A stretch of 53,197 nucleotides of DNA from contig NZ_BMYP01000022.1 in assembly GCF_014652335.1 (NCBI RefSeq), positions 1 to 53,197 on the forward strand, written 5' to 3'. Positions within the stretch are counted from its first letter, which is position 1, and each line of letters begins with the position of its first letter. Under the pieces are notes generated by a model that was given only the letters and a program-made list of their open reading frames with translations, had not been told where the DNA came from and searched no databases. This document shows positions 8,433-16,383 of the stretch, piece after piece. The position numbers and the translations under genes are program-made. This stretch comes from Vogesella fluminis. GTDB lineage: Bacteria > Pseudomonadota > Gammaproteobacteria > Burkholderiales > Chromobacteriaceae.

Positions 8433-9197
8433 ATGGAACGCCCCTCCCCATTCACTGCGTTGCGTGCTTCACCTCTATTTGACGACGTAGACGATTCTGC
8501 GCTGCAAGCACTGGCATGCACAGCCCAGTGGCTACCGGTGCGCCATGGGCAGCAAGTATTTGCTATCGGAGAGCCAGCAGACCACTTCTACACCATTGTT
8601 AGCGGGGAGATTCAACTCTACCGCCCGTCCTTTCGTGGCCACGATACGCTGTTTCAGGTTCTGGAGGCTGGTGCGCTGCTAGCCGAGGCGCCAATGTTTC
8701 TCAAACCACCACTCCACCCGCTGACTGCGCGCGCCAGCAAGAAAACACAGCTGTATGCCTACCCGCGAGAGGCACTTCTTGCGCTGTGTAATACATCCCC
8801 GGAACTGATGCAAACCCTGCTTGCCGCCTTGGTACGACGGCTATACCGGGCAGTAAGCCGTATCGAGTGCCTGTCACTGAACAATGCCAGTCAGCGCCTG
8901 GCTACCTATTTGCTGGAGCTGCACTGCCCCCACGACGGGCACTGCGTCAACGGGCCGGTCAATATCAATTTACCAATAAACATCACGATGCTTGCCGGCC
9001 ATCTTGCGATGACGCCGGAGACCTTGTCGCGGCAACTGCAAAAGTTCCGGCAACAAGGGCTGCTCCGTGGCAAAGGACGCGCGCTAACGCTGCTTGATCC
9101 AGCGAGACTGTGCGAATACGTTGGCCTGAATGCTTCTGATTTTTCCGGCAAGACAACACCTCTGACGGCCGGTTGTTGCAACCTGGCACCGGATTAG
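8433..9197 (+). CDS. Crp/Fnr-family transcriptional regulator
   Basis: This 254 aa regulator has a cyclic-nucleotide-binding-like beta-roll at about residues 15-120 (GQQVFAIGEPADHFYTIVSGEIQLY) and a C-terminal winged helix (ITMLAGHLAMTPETLSRQLQKF at about 190-211). The E-SR recognition element MTPETLSRQL is typical of Crp/Fnr proteins. It has no N-terminal four-cysteine FNR cluster motif, but carries scattered cysteines (CPHDGHC at about 169-175 and a C-terminal GCC). The effector is unknown. It is preceded by a Fur box and lies directly upstream of the haemophore receptor in the same direction, so it may be an iron-responsive regulator of that unit. That role is inferred from position. Confidence 0.85.
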   Translation: MERPSPFTALRASPLFDDVDDSALQALACTAQWLPVRHGQQVFAIGEPADHFYTIVSGEIQLYRPSFRGHDTLFQVLEAGALLAEAPMFLKPPLHPLTARASKKTQLYAYPREALLALCNTSPELMQTLLAALVRRLYRAVSRIECLSLNNASQRLATYLLELHCPHDGHCVNGPVNINLPINITMLAGHLAMTPETLSRQLQKFRQQGLLRGKGRALTLLDPARLCEYVGLNASDFSGKTTPLTAGCCNLAPD

Positions 9198-9312
9198 CCG
9201 GCCCGTCTGTTTATATATGAAAATTGCAATTAAAAATTAACAATAGCTTCCTGCCAAGCAAAAAATATCAATTTTCCACAAAAACGGCATGTAAATAGCA
9301 AAAATACAAATC

Positions 9313-9363
9313 ATGACAATTATCATTGGTATCTGAATTGCATTGAATGATAATTGCTCTCAT
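9313..9363 (+). promoter_or_regulatory. Tandem Fur-box-like sites before the haemophore receptor
   Basis: Two motifs occur: ATGACAATTATCATTGGTAT (9313-9332) and TGAATGATAATTGCTCTCAT (9344-9363). Each contains AATGATAAT on one strand, as in Fur operators. They lie in the 197-base AT-rich gap between the regulator and the receptor start. The second overlaps an upstream in-frame ATG at 9347, which supports the start at 9395. Confidence 0.6.
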
Positions 9364-9394
9364 TGGCCATTTTGGCTTTCAAGGAGCTACGTTC

Positions 9395-12300
9395 ATGCCA
9401 TTCAAACCAAAAAAATCAGCCTTGTTGATATCAAGCCTGTACCTGCTAAGTCCGCTAACACTGACACAGGCCGCAGAGCCCGCCGCGCCGGCACCCGGGA
9501 AAACAGAAACCGCCAGGAAAGCCGAGGTCGAGCTGCCTACCGTCGTGGTCAAAGGCAAACGGAACACCGATGCCGCTGCCAAGAAGAAAGTCTACGAAGA
9601 AAACATCACCAGCACTTACATTGACCGCGAGGACCTGACACGTACCCAGATCACCTCTCCCGCGGACGTACTCAAAGGTATGAACGGCGTTTACAGCATG
9701 GACCCGCGCAACGGCAGTTCCATTACGCCCAATGTGCGTGGTTTGTCCGGTGAGGGACGGGTGCCGCTGACCGTGGATGGCACGGAACAATCCACCAACG
9801 TCTTTTTGCAGGTCTACGGCGTAGGCAACCGCAACTACGTCGATCCGGCGATGTTCCGCAGCGTCGAAGTAGAAAAAGGCCCGTCGCTTAGCCGGGGAAT
9901 CAAGAGCGGTGTGGGCGGGGCAATCAATGTCCGCACCATCGAGGCTGGCGACATCATTCCCGAGGGCAAGAACTTCGGCATCGAGGTCAATGCCGAAATC
10001 TCGGGCAACAGTACCAAGCCGCAGGTCGATGCCAGTTCCTACTTCGGCAGGGACTACCGCAGTATTCCCGGAGCTGGCCTTGGTTCGAATTACAACGTAA
10101 TGGTGGACCAGCCGGTACCGAACACCAAGGGGAAAAGCAGCCTCCTCAACCTCAACGACCATTCGGAAATGATATCCATCGCCGGGCGCAACGAGGTCAC
10201 CGACATACTGTTTGCCTACAGCCAGCGCGACAAGGGCAACTACTTTGCCGGCAAGCAGGGTGCCGAACGTTATACCAATAACGATGCGTATGCCGAAAAC
10301 AGCACTGCCCAGTATTTCCCCAACCTGACCAAGCTGTATTTCCCCGGCAACGAGGTGCTCAGCACAGCCAGCCACACCGAGACCACCCTGCTCAAAAACA
10401 ACTGGTACCTGCCCAATGCGCACAAGATCGGCCTGAGCGTCATGCGTACCGACATGGAGTATGGCGAAACCAACGCCGGCCAATCCATTCTGTCGCTCGG
10501 CTTTGCCGAGGCGCTGGCCAGGAATAAAAACCCGATCGGCCAACTGGTGGCCGAGTGGCCGCGCTCCAAGCTGCGGCTGGATACCTACAAGCTCAGCCAC
10601 GAATGGAAACCCGAAGGCTCGCCCTGGATCAATCTGCAGGCCAACCTGTGGCAGACCAAGGCGAACGGCGTGCGCCACCAGACCGGCAACAGCCCGTACT
10701 TCATCAATAAAAGCGCCGCAATGGAAAGTTACACCAAACTGATCGGCGACTGGCGTACCTGCCGCACCGGTTCGATCGCGGACATCCTGACCAATAATCT
10801 GCCCAGCGGCAGACCGGGCCAGGACTGCTATTTCAGCCCGGACCTCAGCCTCAGCATGGGCGCCACCGAGCCGGTGGAGCCGGACCACGACGGCACCATC
10901 ATCGCCGGCAGCGCGCAATGGACGCGCCACGAACGTACCGGCTTCGACTTCAGCAACCAGATGCGGCTGGCCAGCAACCTGCGCCTGACGGTGGGTGGCG
11001 GCCTGCAGCGCGAAAAGCTGGACGAGCGCGTATCCAATATGGAGATTTCCGGCTGGTTCTTCCCCGGCGGGCAAGCCTTCCACTACGCCGCGGCCAACTA
11101 CGGCCCGCGCTCCGGCGAGCGCCGCGAAGCCACCGGCACGTTCAACTTCGAATGGGAGCCAACCCCCTGGCTCTCGCTGAGCGCCGGCGCCCGCTACAAC
11201 CGCTATTCGGCCAACGACACCGGGCTGGCGGAGCGCCGACGGCAGCAGATCGCCACCGCCCAGGCCACCCGGCTCAAGACCGGGGTGCAGCTGAAATACG
11301 CCACGCTGATGACCGAGGCGGAATGGGCCAAATACAAAGAGCTGGCGAATGCGATGGAGGATGCACGAAGCAAGATCAATTATGACGACCCCAGTGTTTA
11401 TAAAACCTGGGATGTTTACGCTGATGCGTCCGGTGCGAAAATCCCGGTCCGGATAACACTGCCTACAGAAGACCCGGCGTTCAAGGCCGCGTATCAGGCG
11501 CTGGCCGATTACGCCGGCCAACACAATGCAAACCCGTTCCCCAATATAGGGCAAGGTTATTATGGTAGTTGGGGGGGGGCGGGGGTGACGCACGGCGATG
11601 GCTATAGATCCTTTTATACTAAAGCGACAGAAAACGGGACTGACCCCGATCCTTATTCGTCTGATAAAACGGCACCCTATTGGCAAACGACGCTTGTCCT
11701 GCCCGTCGTCAACGGCAAGGTCGATTCGTCGAAGAGCCCGTTTGCCAATGGTGAGCTGAGCCTTGACCAGACAGCCAGCTATACCGAAGGAGGACAGACA
11801 GGGACTTTCCACAAGGTCATCCAGGCATCCGGCACCAACAACAAGGGCGAGACACTTTACACAAACATTACGGAGGCCGAGTCCTGGAGCGCGCCGGATA
11901 CCCAGTCCGGCCATGCCTGGTCGCCGGTGCTGTCCGCCACGCTGCGGCCAACCCTTTACGGCACCGTCTTCCTGCGCCATGCCCAGACCACGCGCTTCCC
12001 CAGCCTTTTCGAGCTGGCCTCTACATCAACGAATCTGGAGGGCGTCGGCATGCTGGGCGTCAGCGGCGCCAGCAAGCCGGAGCGCAGCACCAACTGGGAG
12101 ATCGGCTACGCCCACGACCTGACGCAGTTCTTCCCCGATCTGCGCATGGCCGATGCCCGCCTGAGCTATTTCGATACAGAGATCAAGGATTTCATCGAAC
12201 GGGATTCACACCTGGCCGTCATCCAGTACGACAAAAAGAAGACCAGCGGCATCGAATTCCAGTCGCGCTTCGACAGCGGGCGCTTCTTCGGCAGCCTGGG

Positions 12301-12775
12301 CGCCACTTACCGGCGCAAGCAGGAGCTGTGCGACAAGGATTACGCATACCAGTTCGACATGTACCGCAACCGCATGCCCGAGTGCATGACCGGCGGTTTC
12401 CCCGACACGCTGACGGCTACCAGCCTGCAGCCCAGATATTCGGTCAACCTGGAGCTGGGCACCCGCCTGCTCAACGAACAGCTGGAGCTGGGCCTGCGCT
12501 CGACATACCACGCCAAGGCGCAAAACAAGCAGATGGACGATCTGCTGAGCAAGCCTTATTTCAAGGAAATCTGGACTCAAAACACCATGTCGCAGCTGTA
12601 CTGGCACTCGGTGGTGCTGCATGACTTCTACTCGCGCTGGCGCGTACGCAAGGACCTCGACCTGAGCCTGAAGATCAGCAACCTGACCGACCGTTATTAC
12701 ATGGACCCGATGTCGAAGATCGCGGCGCCAGGGCCGGGCCGCACCCTGACCGTGGGGATGCGCGCACGCTTCTGA
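9395..12775 (+). CDS. Large TonB-dependent receptor, partner of the hemophilin-like protein (HphR-like)
   Basis: This is a 1126 aa outer-membrane receptor. The start at 9395 has AAGGAG 9 bases upstream and gives a clean signal peptide ending near TLTQAAEP; the in-frame ATG at 9347 lies in the Fur region. A TonB-box-like ELPTVVVKG at about 45-53 precedes the plug (LKGMNGVYSMDPRNGSSITP; VEKGPSLSRG; GGAINVRT). A barrel with several long extracellular insertions follows, the largest near residues 640-850. RFPSLFELAS and KPERSTNWEIGY match the FRAP/NPNL-type segments of iron and haem receptors. It heads a likely operon with the secreted hemophilin-like protein and the Slam translocon, the arrangement of hphA-hphR-hphS in Acinetobacter. 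A nine-G tract within the gene could cause frameshifting. Confidence 0.88.
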   Translation: MPFKPKKSALLISSLYLLSPLTLTQAAEPAAPAPGKTETARKAEVELPTVVVKGKRNTDAAAKKKVYEENITSTYIDREDLTRTQITSPADVLKGMNGVYSMDPRNGSSITPNVRGLSGEGRVPLTVDGTEQSTNVFLQVYGVGNRNYVDPAMFRSVEVEKGPSLSRGIKSGVGGAINVRTIEAGDIIPEGKNFGIEVNAEISGNSTKPQVDASSYFGRDYRSIPGAGLGSNYNVMVDQPVPNTKGKSSLLNLNDHSEMISIAGRNEVTDILFAYSQRDKGNYFAGKQGAERYTNNDAYAENSTAQYFPNLTKLYFPGNEVLSTASHTETTLLKNNWYLPNAHKIGLSVMRTDMEYGETNAGQSILSLGFAEALARNKNPIGQLVAEWPRSKLRLDTYKLSHEWKPEGSPWINLQANLWQTKANGVRHQTGNSPYFINKSAAMESYTKLIGDWRTCRTGSIADILTNNLPSGRPGQDCYFSPDLSLSMGATEPVEPDHDGTIIAGSAQWTRHERTGFDFSNQMRLASNLRLTVGGGLQREKLDERVSNMEISGWFFPGGQAFHYAAANYGPRSGERREATGTFNFEWEPTPWLSLSAGARYNRYSANDTGLAERRRQQIATAQATRLKTGVQLKYATLMTEAEWAKYKELANAMEDARSKINYDDPSVYKTWDVYADASGAKIPVRITLPTEDPAFKAAYQALADYAGQHNANPFPNIGQGYYGSWGGAGVTHGDGYRSFYTKATENGTDPDPYSSDKTAPYWQTTLVLPVVNGKVDSSKSPFANGELSLDQTASYTEGGQTGTFHKVIQASGTNNKGETLYTNITEAESWSAPDTQSGHAWSPVLSATLRPTLYGTVFLRHAQTTRFPSLFELASTSTNLEGVGMLGVSGASKPERSTNWEIGYAHDLTQFFPDLRMADARLSYFDTEIKDFIERDSHLAVIQYDKKKTSGIEFQSRFDSGRFFGSLGATYRRKQELCDKDYAYQFDMYRNRMPECMTGGFPDTLTATSLQPRYSVNLELGTRLLNEQLELGLRSTYHAKAQNKQMDDLLSKPYFKEIWTQNTMSQLYWHSVVLHDFYSRWRVRKDLDLSLKISNLTDRYYMDPMSKIAAPGPGRTLTVGMRARF
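11571..11585 (+). repeat. Poly-G tract (G9-C-G5) inside the receptor gene
   Basis: Nine consecutive G, one C and five more G lie in the coding strand and encode the WGGAG stretch of an extracellular insertion. The frame is intact in this sequence. Tracts of this kind vary by slipped-strand mispairing and switch neisserial haem receptors such as HmbR and HpuA on and off. Confidence 0.85.
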
Positions 12776-12853
12776 AACCCTTACCGGATTTTGCTGGCTT
12801 TAATCAAACCAGTGTTCATGCAGTGCTTTTCTTTAAACCCAAGGAGTAATCTC

Positions 12854-13735
12854 ATGCAAAAAACCGTACTGACCCTGGCCCTGGCCCTGTCCTTCGCCGG
12901 TACTTCCGCCGTTGCCGCTACCGTGGCTGGCGGCTCGACCAACACGGCTACCGTTGTTGCCGGTTCGTCTACGCTGTTCGGCTCGGGCAATGCCGGGCTG
13001 AAGCTGGCTGGCTCGTCAGCCTACATCAACCTGGCCGGCGGCCCGGTGACGCAATCCAACAACGCCATTGCCCGCGGCCCGGAATCCAACGGCAAGACCT
13101 ACCTCAAGGGCAAGGACATCAACATTCTGGCCGGGCTGGTGATGGGCGATACCAAGATCGCGCAGGTGTGGAAGAACAATGTCAGCTACAACGGCGACAC
13201 CACCAGCATCAACAGCGTGCGCCAGATGATCGTACCGCCCGCGCTGGTATCGTCGATCATGCCGAACTTCGGCGGTCTGGTGATCGGCAAGGTGGAAGGC
13301 AGCAATGTCTATTTCGGCGAGTGGTCGCCCAAAGGCAGCAACTATGCCGTAGAGGTCAGCACCGACCTGAACATGGGCAGTGCACAGCACACGGCGTGGT
13401 ACGTGGGTGAAAACCCGACCACCACCATGCCGACCCTGGTCAACGCCAAGTACAACGTGGTGGGCATCAACCAGCACAACCCGGAAAGCCCGAATGTCTA
13501 CAAGGGGGTGCTGACTGCCAACTACACAGCGGGTGACAAGTCGCTGACCGGCAGCCTGGTTCGTGGTTCTTCGACGCTTGACTTTGCCAACACTGTCATC
13601 AATCCCAACGGTAGTTTCTCGAAAGGAACCACCATCTCCGGCCAGTTCTACAACAACGCCAATGCCCTGGCAGGCGTCTACAAAGCCGGTGCAGGTGCAC
13701 AGGGTGACGTCGCCTTCGGCGGCGCGCGCCAGTGA
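12854..13735 (+). CDS. Secreted hemophilin-like haemophore, predicted Slam substrate
   Basis: This 293 aa protein begins with a Sec signal peptide (MQKTVLTLALALSFAGTSAVA) without a lipobox cysteine, so it is predicted to be released rather than lipid-anchored. The start has AAGGAG 8 bases upstream; an ATG at 12791 has none. The N-terminal half carries features I associate with hemophilins (NVYFGEW, then HTAWYVGENPTT and YNVVGIN). The C-terminal part looks like the eight-stranded TbpB-type barrel of Slam substrates, ending in GDVAFGGARQ. It lies between a TonB-dependent receptor and a Slam gene. The likely role is to bind haem or haemoproteins outside the cell and deliver haem to the receptor upstream. 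The ligand itself is inferred, not seen. Confidence 0.82.
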   Translation: MQKTVLTLALALSFAGTSAVAATVAGGSTNTATVVAGSSTLFGSGNAGLKLAGSSAYINLAGGPVTQSNNAIARGPESNGKTYLKGKDINILAGLVMGDTKIAQVWKNNVSYNGDTTSINSVRQMIVPPALVSSIMPNFGGLVIGKVEGSNVYFGEWSPKGSNYAVEVSTDLNMGSAQHTAWYVGENPTTTMPTLVNAKYNVVGINQHNPESPNVYKGVLTANYTAGDKSLTGSLVRGSSTLDFANTVINPNGSFSKGTTISGQFYNNANALAGVYKAGAGAQGDVAFGGARQ

Positions 13736-13845
13736 GGCTTGCTGATGTTTGACCGCTCCCTGCCGGCAGCCACCGGCAGAGAGCGTCAAACGGGCAAGAC
13801 CGGGTGGTACCTCATCCGGGCATGATTTGCACAGGTCGCACCTTG

Positions 13846-13867
13846 GGAGGCCGGCTCGCCGGCCTCC
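13846..13867 (+). terminator. GC-rich hairpin after the hemophilin-like gene
   Basis: A perfect palindrome GGAGGCCGGC-TC-GCCGGCCTCC is followed by ATCTTATTCT. It lies 110 bases past the stop and may attenuate transcription before the Slam gene. Confidence 0.5.
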
Positions 13868-13890
13868 ATCTTATTCTAAAAACCTCAATT

Positions 13891-14019
13891 GGCCACGAAA
13901 CCCACGAAAGAATACGAAAAAATCAGTGCGATAGTGAGCGCGAGCGGCTCACCCGATGGATGTGCAGCCACCGGCCGGCAATGACTTGAATTTTCGTGTT
14001 TTTCCGTGGGTTTTGTGGC
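13891..14019. repeat. Imperfect inverted repeat (MITE-like) before the Slam gene
   Basis: Arms of about 31 bases (13891-13923, beginning GGCCACGAAACCCACG, and 13989-14019, ending CCGTGGGTTTTGTGGC) are inverted copies with a few mismatches. They enclose about 65 bases that contain a smaller hairpin (GTGAGC...GCTCAC). The layout is that of a small non-coding mobile or regulatory repeat. Together with the terminator it fills the gap between the hemophilin-like and Slam genes. Confidence 0.6.
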
Positions 14020-14074
14020 AATAACTGCGGTTTTCAGGTTTCTTGCACACATTGCCATTTCCGGGGTTTGTTTG

Positions 14075-15553
14075 ATGATGTCTTGCCGTTTTTGTGCGGG
14101 CTGGCTGCTGCTGGCTTGCCTGGCCCGGTCTGCCGCCGGGGCCGACGACGATAGCACCCGCTTGCTGCGGGAGCAGACCAGCCGCGCCATTGAGCAGAAA
14201 ACGCAGGCTGTAGAAGCACAGGAACCGCCCCCCGGCACCCTGCTCTACGAAGGGCAGATTTACCAGGTGCCCGACCAGCTGGATGCGCTGGAGCCTGCCA
14301 TCTACGTCGCCATCAATAGCAGGCAATGGCGCCAGCTGCCGGATTTCATTTCCCGCTATCGCCAGCTGGCTGGGCATCGCCCGGCACTGGCGGCAATGGC
14401 GGAAGGCCTGCTGGCACATTCACAGGGCAATTACCCGCTGGCGCTGCGGCATATGCAGCTGGCGAGCGAGCAAGAGCCGGACGATATACGCATCGCACTG
14501 GAGCTGGCCCGGTTGCAGTTCGAGGATAATCAGGACAGCAACGCGCGCAAGGGCTTTGCACGTGTGCTGGAGGCGGATTTGCCGCCACAGGCGCAGATGC
14601 AGGTGCGGCAGTTCCAGCAGGCGCTGGATGCGCGCAGCGGCTGGCACGGCAGCGCGGCGCTGGGCTGGGGGTATAACGACAACATAAACCAGGGGAATGG
14701 CTACCACAGCTGCTTGCAGTCCCTGGCGAATATCTGCCTGTTCGAGCGGCAGATGCCGCAAGCCATAAGCACGCCGTTGACCAACTATGAATTGTCGCTA
14801 CGGCGGCGCATTAATCTGTCTGGCAACCATAACCTGCAGATCATGCCGATGAGCTATGGTAGTTATTACTCGCGGATCAACCCATCCGAATCCGCCAGCA
14901 TCCGGGACTACAGCAACAATCTGGCGATGCTGCAACTGGGGTATCAGTATCTGGATAGCGGGGATAGCCTGTCGTTCACGCCCTATCTGGAACACTTTTA
15001 CCGCAACCGCCACAGTGATTATCTGGCCCACGGCGTACAGCTGGAGTGGCAACACACCCTGAACAGGCAGTGGCAGCTGGGAAGCAGCCTGGATGCCAAG
15101 CGCTATGAATACACAAGCAAAGGGCAGCAAACCGGCGCCGACTATAAACAGTACCAGTGGAGCGGCATGGTTGCCTTTTCTCCGTCTGCCAACACCAGTT
15201 TGTATGGCGGTATCGACCTCACGCGCAAGCGCTACGATACGGCACAGGCCAGCAGCAGGGACTGGGCTGTGCGCACGGGTGTCTACCACGCATTTGCCGG
15301 TAGTGCCGGTGCCTTTGTCAATGCCATGGCTGTCTATCGCGATAGCCGCAATGATGCCTTCGATGGCTTTTTGGGGGCGCAGCGGCACGACCGCCAACAG
15401 GTGTACATCCTCAGGGCCGGCGTGAACAAATGGTCATTTGCCGGCCTGGCACCGGAACTGCGTGTACGGCATAGCATCAACCGCAGCAATCTGGACTGGG
15501 CGTTCGGCTTCAGACAGACAGAAGTGAGCTTGATGCTACGCAGCAATTTTTGA
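14075..15553 (+). CDS. Slam-type outer membrane translocon (DUF560, type XI secretion)
   Basis: This 492 aa protein has a signal peptide (MMSCRFCAGWLLLACLARSAAG). An N-terminal TPR-like domain follows at about 60-190 (LPDFISRYRQLAGHRPALAA; EQEPDDIRIALELARLQFED). The C-terminal DUF560 barrel runs from about residue 205 (WHGSAALGWGYNDNINQG) to the terminal phenylalanine of SLMLRSNF. Slam proteins move TbpB-like or hemophilin-like cargo across the outer membrane; the cargo is normally encoded next door, as here. The start at 14075 is chosen because an upstream GTG at 14006 lies in the inverted-repeat arm and would bury the signal peptide. The ribosome binding site is weak, so the exact Met (14075 or 14078) is open. 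Confidence 0.87.
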   Translation: MMSCRFCAGWLLLACLARSAAGADDDSTRLLREQTSRAIEQKTQAVEAQEPPPGTLLYEGQIYQVPDQLDALEPAIYVAINSRQWRQLPDFISRYRQLAGHRPALAAMAEGLLAHSQGNYPLALRHMQLASEQEPDDIRIALELARLQFEDNQDSNARKGFARVLEADLPPQAQMQVRQFQQALDARSGWHGSAALGWGYNDNINQGNGYHSCLQSLANICLFERQMPQAISTPLTNYELSLRRRINLSGNHNLQIMPMSYGSYYSRINPSESASIRDYSNNLAMLQLGYQYLDSGDSLSFTPYLEHFYRNRHSDYLAHGVQLEWQHTLNRQWQLGSSLDAKRYEYTSKGQQTGADYKQYQWSGMVAFSPSANTSLYGGIDLTRKRYDTAQASSRDWAVRTGVYHAFAGSAGAFVNAMAVYRDSRNDAFDGFLGAQRHDRQQVYILRAGVNKWSFAGLAPELRVRHSINRSNLDWAFGFRQTEVSLMLRSNF

Positions 15554-15689
15554 GCATCTGCACCGATCCCGTAACAGATCAATGTCATTACCCAAAGGGA
15601 AGAATCAGGCATCAGCGACCGTGTAGCGGGCGGTTGCGACCAACGTTAGTGTTGCAATTCGAGCTTCAGGAGGCCGGCCACGCAATGGG

Positions 15690-15962
15690 TCAAACCGGTG
15701 AGTGGGTCTTCAGCCAGTCGCGCAACGCGTCGTTCAAACGCGTTTGCCAGCCCTTGCCGGTAGCCTTGAATGCCTGCGCCACGTCAGGGGACAGCCGGAT
15801 GGTGATGCGCTCCTTGGTGGGCGCTTTCTGCGCGCCGCGCGCGCCGAGTTTGCGGCGCAGCGATTCGGGCAGCGCCGAAAAAGGCACAGCGCCCTGGAAG
15901 TCCTCTGCGGTCAGCTCGCGAACTTCACCTTCGGTGTCAGTCAAGGGTTTGTGGTTTGCCAT
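15690..15962 (-). CDS. brnA: BrnA-family antitoxin
   Basis: This 90 aa protein starts MANHKPLTDTEGEVREL and has the family's C-terminal ribbon-helix-helix segment (KERITIRLSPDVAQAFKATG, then GWQTRLNDALRDWLKTH). BrnA binds and neutralises the BrnT ribonuclease toxin and represses the operon. The start at 15962 overlaps the upstream toxin frame by 26 bases, the usual toxin-first order. The toxin gene in front has no normal start codon, so this antitoxin may be an orphan. The gap 15554-15689 shows nothing I can name. Confidence 0.85.
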   Translation of the reverse strand: MANHKPLTDTEGEVRELTAEDFQGAVPFSALPESLRRKLGARGAQKAPTKERITIRLSPDVAQAFKATGKGWQTRLNDALRDWLKTHSPV

Positions 15963-16200
15963 GTTTCTTTGCCTCACGGGTGTTGGCTTTGCGGAAACTG
16001 ACAACGCGGATACCGTCCGCCGTTTCCACGAAGCACAGGAAGTGCAGGCGGCTATCCAGATAGCCAATGGCAATCCGGCGCAGCTCGCCGTAATCGTGGC
16101 GATCATCAACCAGATAGGTCGCTGTTTCGAAGTCAAACCCGGCCGCCCGCTCAAACGACAGCCCTCGTTCGCGTATATTCTTGGAGCCGTCGCCTATCAG
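15937..16200 (-). pseudogene. brnT: BrnT-family toxin, 5' end degenerate or start codon missing
   Basis: The minus-strand frame encodes NIRERGLSFERAAGFDFETA, then DDRHDYGELRRIAIGYLDSR and VVSFRKANTREAKKHG, all typical of BrnT ribonuclease toxins. The N-terminal strand expected ahead of the DxxK...N element is abnormal: it reads LIGDGSKNIRERG, apparently short by about three residues. Back to the in-frame stop upstream I find no ATG, GTG or TTG. Either the gene starts at a rare codon or its 5' end was lost by deletion at the island edge. Its 3' end overlaps brnA by 26 bases. Family identity is solid; functionality is doubtful. Confidence 0.65.
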
Positions 16201-16383
16201 CGAGCTATACAGGGTCAGCCGCCCGGCTGGCCGTTTTGTTTTGCAGGGAAGTTCCCGATGGCGCGGCGACGGATGCGGCGGTTACAATTGCCGTTTTCCG
16301 GTCGCCCAGGCACAAGCCATAACAATCAAGGGTGCGCGCGATCGCCGGAAGCGCAGCGCCCCCTGCAAAACCCAGAGTCGAAC

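Noticed and set aside
9347-9394. Earlier ATG for the haemophore receptor
   Set aside because: It overlaps a Fur-like box and has no Shine-Dalgarno; the ATG at 9395 has AAGGAG and a proper signal peptide.
11091-11100. GCGGCCAACT inside the haemophore receptor as a copy of the dispersed motif
   Set aside because: Only the first nine bases match and the CTTG half is absent, so it is likely chance in Ala-Asn codons.
9455-11980. An 841-codon open frame on the minus strand opposite the haemophore receptor
   Set aside because: It is the antisense of a receptor with clear motifs. It lacks a ribosome binding site and any recognisable domain; long shadows are common in GC-rich genes.
14006-14074. Earlier GTG start for the Slam gene
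   Set aside because: It lies within the inverted-repeat arm and would place 23 extra residues before the signal peptide.
15550-16383. N-terminal extension of the antiporter frame
   Set aside because: Its first 278 codons are the antisense of brnA and brnT and lack transporter features; the ATG at 16384 begins the recognisable protein.
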